Shown: positions 1 through 8,986 of the stretch, in pieces
Layout of the letters: every line of letters begins with the position of its first letter
How positions within the stretch are numbered: position 1 is the stretch's first letter
NCBI GenBank assembly: GCA_017307785.1
Contig: JAFKGI010000024.1
Location: forward strand, 1 to 64,000
DNA: 64,000 nt
Source: Vulcanimicrobiota bacterium
Lineage (GTDB): Bacteria; Vulcanimicrobiota; Xenobia; Xenobiales; JADMJV01
Direction: 5' to 3'
The notes under the pieces: model-generated
The model's database searches: none
Seen by the model: only the letters and a program-made list of their open reading frames with translations
What the model was told of the DNA's origin: nothing
Translations under genes and position numbers: made by a program

Positions 1-37
1 AACCGAAAACTTATCCTAGTTTAGCTTTTTGCAGATC

Positions 38-67
38 TTGACGTAAAGCACAAGCAGAAACTATCCT
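38..67 (+). promoter_or_regulatory. Candidate sigma-70 promoter of the XRE gene
   Basis: TTGACG (38-43) and TATCCT (62-67) are separated by 18 bases, giving a plausible -35/-10 pair about 38 bases before the ATG at 105. The heptamer TATCCTA occurs at 12-18 and again at 62-68, so the -10 region may overlap an operator half-site for the downstream regulator. This is a sequence match only. Confidence 0.45.
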
Positions 68-104
68 AATTGAAAGACGATATCTTTCAACTGTGGAGGT
101 TCCT

Positions 105-743
105 ATGTCGAGTGCAGCTCAAATCTTCTCTAAAAAAATGGTCGCCGCCCGGGAGGCCAAGGGTTGGACTCAGCAGGACCTTGCGGGAAGACTCGGGGTT
201 ACCATCCAAACCGTTTGGACGTGGGAGAAGGGACGCAAGTTCTGTCGCGCCTCTCGCCTCGAGAAGCTGGCCAATGTTCTTGACCGCTCTCCTGACTGGT
301 TTCTTCAGGAGAGCGAAGGCCTGCCGGGTCGTGAGCCCGCAGGCTACCGAGGCAAAATGATCGCCGAAGCTCGAGATGACTTCAACGTATCTGTGGCCCA
401 GCTGGCTCAATGCCTAGGCAGGCCGCCCGCCTTAGTTCGGGGATGGGAAAAGGGCGATACAGAACCGAGCACCCGTGACTTTGAAGAGGCGATCTCTGCC
501 ATCGAGAACCTGGGAGAGTCTTGGGCTCGCAAGCGCCGTGAACGTGACCTTGAGGCTGTCGGATACAAGCTCAAGGCTGCAGAGCCAGTTGCCGTTAGCG
601 GCGAGTCCGTCACCCTGCCGATCTACTGGGCCCAGAAACTACTCAATCTCTACCAAAATGTTTCCTCCGCGGCTCCTGGGATGGAGAAGCTCCCTGAGGA
701 ACTCACCAGGCTGGCCCAGGGCGAAAAGTTCATAGTTCTATAA
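105..743 (+). CDS. XRE-family transcriptional regulator with two HTH regions
   Basis: A 212-residue predicted cytoplasmic DNA-binding protein. An N-terminal helix-turn-helix of the Cro/C1 type is clear (AREAKGWTQQDLAGRLGV, then TVWTWEKGR). A second, weaker copy follows near residues 85-120 (FNVSVAQLAQCLGRPP, then VRGWEKGD). The last 90 residues resemble nothing I recognise. The start was placed at ATG 105 rather than the in-frame GTG at 93 because GGAGG at 95-99 sits five bases before the ATG. It stands alone before the metallopeptidase, with 34 bases between them. Target genes are unknown; self-regulation is possible given the repeated TATCCTA upstream. Confidence 0.8.
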   Translation: MSSAAQIFSKKMVAAREAKGWTQQDLAGRLGVTIQTVWTWEKGRKFCRASRLEKLANVLDRSPDWFLQESEGLPGREPAGYRGKMIAEARDDFNVSVAQLAQCLGRPPALVRGWEKGDTEPSTRDFEEAISAIENLGESWARKRRERDLEAVGYKLKAAEPVAVSGESVTLPIYWAQKLLNLYQNVSSAAPGMEKLPEELTRLAQGEKFIVL

Positions 744-765
744 CTCTTGGGAGGCCAGAGCAAAA

Positions 766-771
766 TATACT
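766..771 (+). promoter_or_regulatory. Candidate -10 element of a leaderless transcript
   Basis: TATACT at 766-771 matches five of six bases of TATAAT and ends six bases before the GTG at 778. Transcription from it would begin at or next to the start codon, and no Shine-Dalgarno sequence lies at the usual distance (the nearest GGGAGG, 749-754, is 23 bases away). No convincing -35 is seen. Confidence 0.4.
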
Positions 772-777
772 GCGAGC

Positions 778-2229
778 GTGAAAATCGCCGCCCAGACCCC
801 GCCGCCGGGACTCGCCCGGGTCAAGACCTATTCGCAAGATAGTATGGTCGGACCCGTGGTCGAGGACACCATCGAGATCAGCAAAATCGGCCGCCGGCTG
901 GAAGGCCCGCGTGTCGAAGTCTGGGATCAAGAAGTTATGAAGGCTTCGGCTGACGGCCAGGGCAACTACCTGTACGGCCCCGACAATCGCAAGTTCGATC
1001 AAGTGCAGGCTTTCGTCAGCTCGCAAAAGACCATCGACCTTTTCGACGGCTACGCGCAGCGCAAGCTTCCCTGGGCCTTTGACGGCGAAACCCTGGGAGT
1101 GGGTCCACACGTCGGAGAAGGCGCTAACGCCTACTATCAGAGGTCTTATGGCGCCCTGAGCTTTTACTATTTTGACTCCAAAGCGCTGGGCCGCCGGGTG
1201 CAGACTTCCCAGTCGGCCGACGTGGTTTCCCACGAAACGGGCCACGCCATTCTGGATGGTCTCAAGCCGGAATTCGGACGCACCTTCGACCGCGAAACCA
1301 AGGCCTTCCACGAGGCTTTTGGCGACTGCGCGGCCATGTTGCTGACCGTGTCCCGCGAGGCCAATCGCCAGAGCATTCTGCAAGAAACCGGCGGCGATCT
1401 GCGCAAAGAAAATTGCTTATCGCGCATGGGCGAGGAATTCGGCTACGCGGTGCGCCGCATGAACAAAGACACCAGCGACGATCGCGATTATCTGCGCACC
1501 CATCTGAACGATTTCCGCTACGTCGACCCCAACACGCTGCCGGCTGACGGCCCGCGTGAGACCTTGAGCGGCGAGTCCCACAGCTTTTGCCAGGTGTGGA
1601 CGCGGGCGTTTTACGACACGCTGTCCGGGCTCTTTGAAAAGAGCGGCGACCTGGGCAAGGCCGGTGAGGTCGGGGGCAACCTGTTGACGCTGGGCGTCCA
1701 CCTGGTCAGCCCCACCCGGGCGCGCTACAGCCAGCTGGCCGGGGCTATGCTGCGGGCCGACGAGTTGCTCTATGGCGGCGAAAATTCCGCGGTGCTGCGC
1801 CAGGCCTTCGAGAAGTCCGGCATCGAGTGCGCCCAGGAAAGCGTGCCCGACTTCAGCTGGAGCCAGCCGCCGACCGACCTGGCCTCCGCTCAACCGCTGT
1901 TGGACCAGCTGGGGCCCGGAGGCTTCCAGGCTCAGCGCATCCTCAAGGATGGCCACGGTTTCACGGTCGTCGAAGGCGTGCACAGCGAGGTGGTGCGCTG
2001 TGGCGATGGCAAGGCCAGCGAAGTGGCTCAGGGAATGAGCCTGACCTTCGACGCCGCCGGCAAGTTACTTCACAAAGTGGTGGACGAAGCCGCTCCGCAT
2101 ACCGAGGCGATCGGCATGCGCGACGAAATGACCCGGGCTCAAACAGGTCTTCCGGCCACCTGGGAAGCTCTCCGCGAACTCAGCGACGGCACCCCGGTGG
2201 TGCGCCGCCTGCCCGTCTTTATCGACTGA
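778..2229 (+). CDS. Gluzincin-type (thermolysin-like) zinc metallopeptidase
   Basis: A 483-residue protein with a gluzincin active site: HETGH at residues 152-156 supplies two zinc ligands and the catalytic glutamate. A second motif, HEAFGD at 178-183, lies about 22 residues later and probably supplies the third ligand (Glu), as in M4-like families. There is no obvious signal peptide, so location is uncertain. The C-terminal 150 residues are unassigned. Start: GTG 778 has no Shine-Dalgarno sequence but follows a -10-like TATACT, suggesting leaderless translation; ATG 844 is an in-frame alternative. The next gene begins 34 bases after the stop and may be co-transcribed. The peptidase assignment is fairly firm; substrate is unknown. 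Confidence 0.75.
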   Translation: MKIAAQTPPPGLARVKTYSQDSMVGPVVEDTIEISKIGRRLEGPRVEVWDQEVMKASADGQGNYLYGPDNRKFDQVQAFVSSQKTIDLFDGYAQRKLPWAFDGETLGVGPHVGEGANAYYQRSYGALSFYYFDSKALGRRVQTSQSADVVSHETGHAILDGLKPEFGRTFDRETKAFHEAFGDCAAMLLTVSREANRQSILQETGGDLRKENCLSRMGEEFGYAVRRMNKDTSDDRDYLRTHLNDFRYVDPNTLPADGPRETLSGESHSFCQVWTRAFYDTLSGLFEKSGDLGKAGEVGGNLLTLGVHLVSPTRARYSQLAGAMLRADELLYGGENSAVLRQAFEKSGIECAQESVPDFSWSQPPTDLASAQPLLDQLGPGGFQAQRILKDGHGFTVVEGVHSEVVRCGDGKASEVAQGMSLTFDAAGKLLHKVVDEAAPHTEAIGMRDEMTRAQTGLPATWEALRELSDGTPVVRRLPVFID

Positions 2230-2263
2230 AGGCCGCCCCGGTTTCGGCCGAGAAGGGCGGGTC

Positions 2264-3064
2264 ATGAAAAAGACGCTTGCTTTACTGGCACTGGCCAGCC
2301 TGATGTTTCCCGCTCACGCGGACGTGCGCTACACCAAAAAGGTGACCTTCAACCAGGGCGACGCCGACGGCATGTCGATGAACACCACCACCTTCCTGAA
2401 GAACCGCCGGGAGCGTATCGACACCGTGATGCAGGCGGGCCCGATGAAGATTCAGCAGAGCGAGTTGACCCTCTGCGACCTGGAAAAACGCGCCCGCCTG
2501 GACTCGGAATTGAAAATCTACACCAGCAGTTCATTGCGTCCCCATCTTCTGGAAAAGCGCAATCCCATGGGCCAGGAAGAGAAACCTGAGCCGGAGGTCA
2601 AGCCGGGCACCGGCACCTACACCATGACCTACAAAGTTCAGGATCTGGGTGTGGAAAAGGTGGCCAACCTGGACACCCATCACTACCGGGTCCAGGTTTT
2701 GATGGAAAGCACCGGTTGTGCCGGAGAGTCCAAGAACACCATCGACCGCGAGGTCTGGATTGCCGACCTGCCGCGCCTGGTTTGTCCGGTGCTCGACGCC
2801 ACCGGAGACTTCTCCATGGAGCAGTGCAAAATCAAGGTCATTCAAAAGGGCGATGTGCAGCTTTATATGGCGGCCACCCGTTTTGAACCGGTCAAGGAAA
2901 TCATGTATCAGGACGGCAAGGCCATGATGACCACCGAACTGACGGAATACAGCAATGCCGCCCTGGACGACTCCTGGTTCAGTCTGGACGGCTTGAAACA
3001 GGTCAGCGACGGCGAGTTTCAGCAGCAGATGCAGTCCAAGATGATGCGCCAGTTCACGCCGTGA
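2264..3064 (+). CDS. Exported protein of unknown function (DUF4412-like)
   Basis: A 266-residue protein with a Sec signal peptide (MKKTLALLALASLMFPAHA, cleavage near residue 19). The mature part is mostly polar beta-strand-like sequence with scattered cysteines and ends in a methionine/glutamine-rich stretch. It resembles periplasmic DUF4412-type proteins in general layout, but I cannot prove the family. It opens a five-gene run. Its stop codon overlaps the GTG of the thioredoxin-like gene (GTGA at 3061-3064), so the two are translationally coupled and may share a periplasmic role. Confidence 0.65.
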   Translation: MKKTLALLALASLMFPAHADVRYTKKVTFNQGDADGMSMNTTTFLKNRRERIDTVMQAGPMKIQQSELTLCDLEKRARLDSELKIYTSSSLRPHLLEKRNPMGQEEKPEPEVKPGTGTYTMTYKVQDLGVEKVANLDTHHYRVQVLMESTGCAGESKNTIDREVWIADLPRLVCPVLDATGDFSMEQCKIKVIQKGDVQLYMAATRFEPVKEIMYQDGKAMMTTELTEYSNAALDDSWFSLDGLKQVSDGEFQQQMQSKMMRQFTP

Positions 3065-3576
3065 AATGGCTGCTCGGGCTGCTCCTCAGCGGAGCAGCCG
3101 CGGCCCAGACCTTGGTGGGGCTGGACGGCAGCCGGGTCAGCCTGGACGGCCTGCGCAAGTCCGGCAAGCCGCTGGTGCTGATGACCTGGTGCAGTCACTG
3201 TGCCTGCTGCCGCAGCGGCGAGAAGACTCTGCTGGAACTGGCTCGGCGCTATCCGGAGATGGATATGCGCGCGCTGGACGCCCAGTTCAACGACGACGCC
3301 AAGCAGGTGGAGGCTTATCTGAAACGCCAGAAGCTGAAGCTTCCGGTGCTTTTTGATCCACGCGCCGGCTTGTGCCGCGTCCTGAACATTCGCACCAGCA
3401 CCACCGCCATGGTCTGGGATGCCCAGGGCGAGATGCGCTACTTCGGCAACCTGGCCGGACTTTCCAAGGCGCTGGGCCAGCTGCACGCCAAGCAAACCGT
3501 TGTGCCGCCCTCGACACCACAGCAGGGTTGCCCCATCCTTTTCGTCGAGAATCTGGACAAACTGAACCGTCCGTGA
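3061..3576 (+). CDS. Exported thioredoxin-fold protein (redoxin/TlpA-like)
   Basis: 171 residues with a short signal peptide (residues 1-15) followed by a thioredoxin-like fold. The redox motif WCSHC lies at residues 43-47 (C44, C47), with two further cysteines at 49-50. The position after a beta strand (KPLVLMTW) and the later VLFDPRAGL resemble peroxiredoxin/TlpA proteins. A C-terminal GCPI motif, typical of proteins of this type, is present. Probable role: thiol-disulfide exchange or peroxide reduction in the periplasm. Start is GTG 3061, overlapping the previous stop; its own stop overlaps the GTG of the symporter (GTGA 3573-3576). Confidence 0.75.
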   Translation: MKWLLGLLLSGAAAAQTLVGLDGSRVSLDGLRKSGKPLVLMTWCSHCACCRSGEKTLLELARRYPEMDMRALDAQFNDDAKQVEAYLKRQKLKLPVLFDPRAGLCRVLNIRTSTTAMVWDAQGEMRYFGNLAGLSKALGQLHAKQTVVPPSTPQQGCPILFVENLDKLNRP

Positions 3577-5021
3577 GACTGCTCGACCTGCTGGTTCTGG
3601 GCCTCTATTTTGCCGCCCTGGCCGGCATCGGCTGGTGGGTGGGCCACGGCGGCAAGGACGACTCGGAGCGCGACCTGCTGGTGGGCGACCGCCAGATCCC
3701 CTGGTGGGCGGTGCTGCTTTCGGTGCTGGGCTCGGAGATCTCGGCGCTCACCTTTGTGGGCGTGCCCGCCTTTGCCTACTCCGGCAACTGGACGTATCTG
3801 CAGGTAACGCTGGGAGCCATCGGCGGCCGTTACCTGGTGGGGCGCTTTTTCGTGCCCGCCTTCTATCGCCACAACGTCGTTTCTATTTACGAGTTTTTGC
3901 TGCGCCGCTATGGACCCTGGACGCGCAACGTGGCCGTGCTGGTCTTTCTCTTCGCCCGTGTGCTGATGAGCGGGGTGCGCCTGGGGGCAGGCGCGCTCAT
4001 CGTGCACCTGGCCTTGGGCCTTCCCGTCAACACCGCTATTTTTCTGGTAGCCGTGATCGGGGTGATCTTCTGCGCCGTAGGCGGGGTCAAGGCGGTGGTG
4101 TGGACGGAGGTGCTGCAGGTTTCGGTGATGCTGGTCGGGGCTCTCTCGGCCCTGCTGGTCCTGTGGACGGGCACTCGGGGGGCGATCATTCCTCCAGGAT
4201 CCCTGCAGGTGATCGACCCGGTATGGGATGCCTCCAAGGAATTCACCCTCTGGGCGGCCCTCATTGGCACCACCTTGACCAATGCGGCCATCTTCGGCAC
4301 CGACTATGACATGGTGCAGCGTATGCTGACGGCCAAAAACAGCCAGCAGAGCGGAAGGGCCGTGATCGGCTCGGCCCTGGCCGAAATCCCCATCATCAGT
4401 CTTTTCCTGGGCATTGGCACGCTGCTGCGTCTGTTTTATCAGCTCCACCCCGACCCTCATCTGCCGGAATCGGCCAAGCAGGTTTTTGGCTACTTCATCG
4501 TCACCCAGCTGCCGGCCGGCCTGTGCGGGCTGCTGATCGCCGCCGTGATTTCCGTTCTGTTATCCAGTTATGAGTCCGCCCTGGCCTCGCTGGCCGGCTC
4601 CTTCGTGGTCGACCTCTACCGCCCGCTGGTGCCGGAACGCGAACCCGCACATTACCTGTGGGTGACGCGCATGGCTACCATCGGTTTCGCCACCTTACTC
4701 ATGATCGTGGCCATCGTCTCGGGAGGGGTTGAGGAAATTCTCAAGCTGGGCCTGGAAATCGGCACTTATTTCTACGGAGCGCTGCTGGCCGTCTTCGGAC
4801 TGGCTCTCATGCGCTCAGAGGCGCGCCCGGCCGGCCCTGATCGTTGGACGGCGTTGGTGGCCATGCCGGTAGCCATCGCCGTGGTGCTGGGTGTGAAAGT
4901 GCACGGCGGTCTGGCTTTTCCCTGGTATGTGTCGCTGGGGGCCGTCACCGCACGCCTGCTCATCTGGCTAGGAGGCAATTCCGGACCGAGCCGAAGGCCA
5001 GAGGATGACGAACGTAATTGA
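3573..5021 (+). CDS. Sodium:solute symporter (SSS family)
   Basis: A 482-residue integral membrane protein with about 13 hydrophobic segments. It matches the SSS family: LGSEISALTFVGVPAFAY near the N-terminus, the conserved GGVKAVVWTEVLQ segment, and the late SYESALASLAGSFVVDLYRP motif. It imports an unknown solute driven by sodium. An upstream in-frame ATG (3372) exists, but GTG 3573 is preferred: it overlaps the preceding stop codon (GTGA) and gives the normal family N-terminus (MRLLDLLVLGLYF). Its last 17 bases overlap the ABC ATPase gene. Confidence 0.88.
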   Translation: MRLLDLLVLGLYFAALAGIGWWVGHGGKDDSERDLLVGDRQIPWWAVLLSVLGSEISALTFVGVPAFAYSGNWTYLQVTLGAIGGRYLVGRFFVPAFYRHNVVSIYEFLLRRYGPWTRNVAVLVFLFARVLMSGVRLGAGALIVHLALGLPVNTAIFLVAVIGVIFCAVGGVKAVVWTEVLQVSVMLVGALSALLVLWTGTRGAIIPPGSLQVIDPVWDASKEFTLWAALIGTTLTNAAIFGTDYDMVQRMLTAKNSQQSGRAVIGSALAEIPIISLFLGIGTLLRLFYQLHPDPHLPESAKQVFGYFIVTQLPAGLCGLLIAAVISVLLSSYESALASLAGSFVVDLYRPLVPEREPAHYLWVTRMATIGFATLLMIVAIVSGGVEEILKLGLEIGTYFYGALLAVFGLALMRSEARPAGPDRWTALVAMPVAIAVVLGVKVHGGLAFPWYVSLGAVTARLLIWLGGNSGPSRRPEDDERN

Positions 5022-5931
5022 GGTCCGGGGGCTGGCAAAGACCTACGCCTCCGGGTTGAAGGCCCTGGACGATGTCACCCTGGACATTCGCAAAGGAGAG
5101 ATCTTTGCGCTGCTGGGTGCCAACGGAGCGGGCAAGACCACGCTCATCAGCATCGTGTGCGGACTGGTCAACCGTAGCTCCGGCACGGTCACGGTGGGCG
5201 GTCACGACATCGTCAAAGACTACCGGCAGGCGCGGCGGCTGATCGGCCTGGTGCCGCAGGAGCTGAGCAGCGACGTTTTCGAGACGGTCTGGGCCACCAC
5301 CAAATTCAGTCGGGCGCTTTTTGGTAAGCCTCCCAATCCGGTTTATCTGGAGAAGATTCTGCGAGACCTTTCTCTGTGGGAACGAAAGGACAGCAAAATC
5401 ATCACCCTTTCCGGCGGCATGAAGCGGCGCGTTATGATCGCCAAGGCGCTGGCCCACGAACCGGAGATTCTCTTTTTAGACGAGCCCACGGCCGGAGTGG
5501 ACGTGGAGCTGCGCCGCGACATGTGGGAATTGGTGCGGCGCCTCCGCGAGGACGGCGTGACCATCATTTTGACCACTCACTATATCGAGGAAGCCGAGCA
5601 GATGGCCGACCGCATCGGGGTTATTAAGCAGGGCAAGCTGTTGCTGACCGACGACAAGGCGGCCTTGATGAAGAAGCTGGGCAAGCGGCAGCTGATTTTG
5701 ACGCTGAGGTCGCCCCTCGAGCGCATCCCCGAAGCGCTGGCCAGCCACGAATTGGAGCGTTCGGAGGATGGCCTCCAATTGATCTTTCACTTCGATTCGC
5801 AGTCCGACGAAGGCGGCATTGGTGCCGTGCTGGCGGCGCTGGCCCGCGAGAATTTGGAGATTTCCGATCTCCGCACCAAGGAAAGTTCGCTCGAGGAGAT
5901 TTTTGTGCAACTGGTGGGAAGCAAACAGTGA
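5005..5931 (+). CDS. ABC transporter ATP-binding protein (ABC-2 type exporter)
   Basis: A 308-residue nucleotide-binding subunit. Walker A is GANGAGKT (residues 38-45), the signature LSGGM lies near 135, Walker B ILFLDEP near 155-161, and the switch histidine in TTHYIEE. The C-terminal extension of about 80 residues is typical of DrrA/CcmA-type ATPases that pair with ABC-2 permeases. The gene starts inside the symporter gene and its stop overlaps the permease start (GTGA 5928-5931), so ATPase and permease are made together. Drug, polysaccharide or lipid export are all possible; the substrate cannot be read from the sequence. Confidence 0.92.
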   Translation: MTNVIEVRGLAKTYASGLKALDDVTLDIRKGEIFALLGANGAGKTTLISIVCGLVNRSSGTVTVGGHDIVKDYRQARRLIGLVPQELSSDVFETVWATTKFSRALFGKPPNPVYLEKILRDLSLWERKDSKIITLSGGMKRRVMIAKALAHEPEILFLDEPTAGVDVELRRDMWELVRRLREDGVTIILTTHYIEEAEQMADRIGVIKQGKLLLTDDKAALMKKLGKRQLILTLRSPLERIPEALASHELERSEDGLQLIFHFDSQSDEGGIGAVLAALARENLEISDLRTKESSLEEIFVQLVGSKQ

Positions 5932-6689
5932 ACGTTCACGCCATCGGCGCCATCTTTGAATTCGAGATGGCCAGATTCTTCCGCACGTTGTTTCAGAGCG
6001 TGGCCTCCCCCGTGCTCTCGACTTCGCTCTACTTTATCGTGTTTGGTTCGGCCATCGGGTCGCGCATGCAACAAGTGGATGGCATCAGTTACGGCGCCTT
6101 CATCGTGCCGGGATTGGTGATGCTGTCGGTCTTGACCGAGAGTATTTCCAACGCATCTTTTGGCATCTACTTTCCCAAGTATTCGGGCACCATCTACGAG
6201 GTGCTCTCCGCCCCCATCTCGGCTTTCGAGACGGTGGCTGGATTCGTGGGCGCGGCCGCGGCCAAGTCGTTGATGCTGGGCCTGACCATTTTGCTGACGG
6301 CACGTTTTTTTGTGGACTACAGCATCCTGCACCCGGCCGTGATGTTGCTCTTCCTGGTGCTGACCTGCGTGACGTTCAGTCTCTTTGGCTTCCTGATCGG
6401 GTTGTGGGCCGAAAGCTTTGAACAGTTACAGGTCATTCCGCTGCTCATCATCACTCCCCTCACCTTTTTGGGCGGCAGCTTTTACTCGATCACCATGCTG
6501 CCGCCGTTTTGGCAAAAGGTCAGTCTCCTCAATCCGGTCGTCTACCTGGTCAGCGGATTCCGCTGGAGTTTCTATGGTGCCTCCGACGTGAGTCTTGGAT
6601 TGAGCCTGGGCATGACCACCCTGTTTCTGGCCGTTTGCAGCGCCCTGGTCTGGTGGATCTTCCGCACCGGGCACAAGATCAAGTCCTGA
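5928..6689 (+). CDS. ABC-2 type transporter permease
   Basis: 253 residues with six predicted membrane helices and the ABC-2 permease signature, including the LTFLGGSFYSITMLPPFWQK stretch followed by NPVVYLVSGFR. It forms the membrane channel for the ATPase encoded directly upstream. GTG start overlaps the ATPase stop by four bases. It is the last gene of the run, and an intrinsic terminator follows at 6748-6774. Confidence 0.9.
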   Translation: MNVHAIGAIFEFEMARFFRTLFQSVASPVLSTSLYFIVFGSAIGSRMQQVDGISYGAFIVPGLVMLSVLTESISNASFGIYFPKYSGTIYEVLSAPISAFETVAGFVGAAAAKSLMLGLTILLTARFFVDYSILHPAVMLLFLVLTCVTFSLFGFLIGLWAESFEQLQVIPLLIITPLTFLGGSFYSITMLPPFWQKVSLLNPVVYLVSGFRWSFYGASDVSLGLSLGMTTLFLAVCSALVWWIFRTGHKIKS

Positions 6690-6725
6690 CCTCACCTCAG
6701 AAACTCTTCAGAAACCCGAAAGCGA

Positions 6726-6774
6726 CCCCTTAAGGGGCTGACTCTAAGGTGTGGTTATGGCAACCACCCTTTTT
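6726..6774 (+). terminator. Intrinsic terminator after the ABC operon
   Basis: Two adjacent hairpins follow the permease gene. The first is the palindrome CCCCTTAAGGGG (6726-6737). The second has stem GTGGTT/AACCAC (6751-6756 with 6762-6767) and is followed by CC and TTTTT (6770-6774), the usual form of a Rho-independent terminator. Confidence 0.65.
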
Positions 6775-6832
6775 ACCACCAACTTCTGCCAGCAACTGGT
6801 CGCAGTTCAGCCTTACCGAGTGACGCCTGTCC

Positions 6833-8254
6833 GTGCACGTTAGCTGGCGAGAGGATGCGGCTGGCTCAACGCACCGCCATCCTCTGCCGGCGGCCCTGTC
6901 CTGGACCACCCGTCATCTGCTGTTCGCGGCCCTTTTCTTCTCGTTCTGCCTGGTTCTTGGGGGCGTAGCGCTGGGCTGCTACCTGATGATTCAGCGGGAT
7001 TTTCGCTGGCGGACCTACCAGGTTCTGCAGAATCACGTACAGGACAACTGGCAGCCTCGACCGATCGGCTCTTTCTTGCTGATGCCCTCACAGGGCAAGC
7101 CCAACTGGCTGCGCCTGAGCAATGACCAGGTTTCTGTCCGCTTCTACGATCAGCAACTGCAGCGCAAAGTGCAGATGGGCGGCCCACCGGAAGGCCCGGA
7201 CGAGCGTCCTCCACAACTGCGCCGCGCGCTGGAAGGTCGGAGCTTACGCTACAACTCAAGCAATCGCTTCGAAAACTGGTTGATGTGGGCCGTTCCGGTT
7301 CACGATCTGAGTGGACGAGTGGTGGGAGTGCTGGAGACCGGCCTGGGCATGCGTCCCTACGATGAACTGCTACGCGTGCTGGCCGGATCGCTGCTGATCG
7401 TAGCCGGGCTGGGAATGGCCATCAGCAGCCTGCTGGCGGCCCTGATTTCCAACCATCTGGCCCGACCGCTGGAGAGCCTGGCCGGAGCCATGGGCAAGGT
7501 CACGCGGGGAAATTTCGGCGCCCGCGCTCCCGTCTGCGGCAGCCTCGAGATCCAGTCGGTGGCCGAGGACTTCAACAAGATGGTGGACGAGTTGGGCCAG
7601 GTCTTCGAAGCCCAGGAGCGCTTTATCGCCGATGCTTCGCACGAGTTGAAGACTCCGCTGACCTCGATCACCACCATGACCGAGCTGCTGCAGCACAAGG
7701 GCGACGCGTTGCGGCCGGAGCGACGCGAGCGCGCCTGGGACGTCATCGGTCGCGAAATCACGCGGATGGAGAGACTGGTGGAGGATCTACTGACGCTTTC
7801 CCGTTTCGACCATCCGGGCCGCGACGTGGTGGATCTGGCCGGCGAGCTGCGGTCGGTGCTGGAAAGTTACCCCCGCGTCCAGGTGCGCGGAGAGCTGGTG
7901 GGGGGCATGGTGCGCCTCGATGGCTGTGGATGGGTCCGCAGCCTGCGAAATCTATTCGACAACGCCCTGGCGCATACGCCGGTGGACAGAGAGATTTGGG
8001 TCAGTCTGCACAGACGCGGGCACGAATTCCTATTACAAGTGGAGGATCAAGGATGCGGTATACCTCAGGAGGATCTGGACAAAGTCACACAGCGATTCTT
8101 TCGCTCGGAGCGGTCGCGCAGCCGACATCTGGGGGGAACGGGGTTGGGACTCTCGATGGTGGACGCCTGGGTGCACCAGTGCAGCGGGAAACTGGAGGTG
8201 GAGAGCCAAGTGGGGAAAGGAACCCTCGTAAAGATTTGGATACCCGCTCAATGA
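6833..8254 (+). CDS. Membrane sensor histidine kinase
   Basis: 473 residues. Order: a membrane helix (about 28-50), an extracytoplasmic sensor region (50-178), a second helix (180-204), a HAMP linker, a HisKA domain with the phospho-acceptor histidine in SHELKTPLT (about residue 269), and a HATPase_c domain with an N box (LRNLFDNALAHT), G1 (DQGCGIP) and G2 (GGTGLGLSMV). It senses an unknown envelope signal and phosphorylates the response regulator encoded immediately downstream, whose ATG overlaps this stop codon (ATGA 8251-8254). The GTG start lacks a clear Shine-Dalgarno sequence, so the first residues are uncertain. Confidence 0.9.
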   Translation: MHVSWREDAAGSTHRHPLPAALSWTTRHLLFAALFFSFCLVLGGVALGCYLMIQRDFRWRTYQVLQNHVQDNWQPRPIGSFLLMPSQGKPNWLRLSNDQVSVRFYDQQLQRKVQMGGPPEGPDERPPQLRRALEGRSLRYNSSNRFENWLMWAVPVHDLSGRVVGVLETGLGMRPYDELLRVLAGSLLIVAGLGMAISSLLAALISNHLARPLESLAGAMGKVTRGNFGARAPVCGSLEIQSVAEDFNKMVDELGQVFEAQERFIADASHELKTPLTSITTMTELLQHKGDALRPERRERAWDVIGREITRMERLVEDLLTLSRFDHPGRDVVDLAGELRSVLESYPRVQVRGELVGGMVRLDGCGWVRSLRNLFDNALAHTPVDREIWVSLHRRGHEFLLQVEDQGCGIPQEDLDKVTQRFFRSERSRSRHLGGTGLGLSMVDAWVHQCSGKLEVESQVGKGTLVKIWIPAQ

Positions 8255-8919
8255 AGCCTTACAAGATCCTGGTGGCCGACGACGACGACTCGATCCGCGA
8301 TTCCCTGGAGACGGTGTTCGAGCTGGAAGGCTATGAGGTGGCGCTGGCCCCGGACGGGCGTCAGGCCATGCAGTTGTTTGATGGCAGCGTCGACCTGTTG
8401 GTGCTGGACTGGATGATGCCCAACATGGACGGCATTCAGGTGTGCCAGGAAATCCGCCGCGTCAGTCAGGTCCCGATCCTGATGCTGACGGCCCGAGGTG
8501 ACCTGGACGATAAGATCACGGGCCTGGATACGGGCGCCGACGACTACCTGCCCAAACCGTTCAAGACCAAGGAACTGCTGGCTCGCGTGCGGGCCCAGTT
8601 GCGACGCAGCCGGGCCTTTTCCAAAGAACAGCTGGAGTTCGGCTCGCTGGTGCTGGAGCCGACTTCGCGCTCGGCCCGCTGGCAGGACCAGCAGATTTTC
8701 CTGACGGCGCTAGAATTTCAGCTGCTGCAGTTTCTGGTGCAGAACCCCGGTCAGGTGTTTTCCAAAGAGCAATTGCTCAATCACGTCTGGGGTTGGCACG
8801 AGGCGGCCAATCTGAACGTGGTCGAGGTGCATATCTCGAGTTTGCGCCAGAAGCTGGGCGAGGGAGCAAAAAACCTGATTCGCACCGTACGTGGACTAGG
8901 TTATAGCCTTGGGTTGTAG
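8251..8919 (+). CDS. OmpR-family response regulator
   Basis: 222 residues: a receiver domain with acidic pocket DDDD (10-13), phospho-acceptor D53 (VLDWMMP), switch threonine (LTARGD) and lysine (PKPF), then a winged-helix DNA-binding domain (about 130-222, ending NLIRTVRGLGYSL). Partner of the kinase upstream. ATG 8251 was chosen over the much earlier in-frame start because it begins the receiver domain exactly and overlaps the kinase stop. The next gene (exported protein, 8987) may be a target. Confidence 0.95.
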   Translation: MKPYKILVADDDDSIRDSLETVFELEGYEVALAPDGRQAMQLFDGSVDLLVLDWMMPNMDGIQVCQEIRRVSQVPILMLTARGDLDDKITGLDTGADDYLPKPFKTKELLARVRAQLRRSRAFSKEQLEFGSLVLEPTSRSARWQDQQIFLTALEFQLLQFLVQNPGQVFSKEQLLNHVWGWHEAANLNVVEVHISSLRQKLGEGAKNLIRTVRGLGYSLGL

Positions 8920-8986
8920 TTAACCTTTTGGTCACAGCTCGGGTTCGGCCGGTGCATATAGTGGGTTGGCAAAGGGGGATTTTCCC

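Noticed and set aside
3372..3572. Longer N-terminus for the sodium:solute symporter
   Set aside because: The extra 67 residues overlap the redoxin gene in another frame and lack family similarity.
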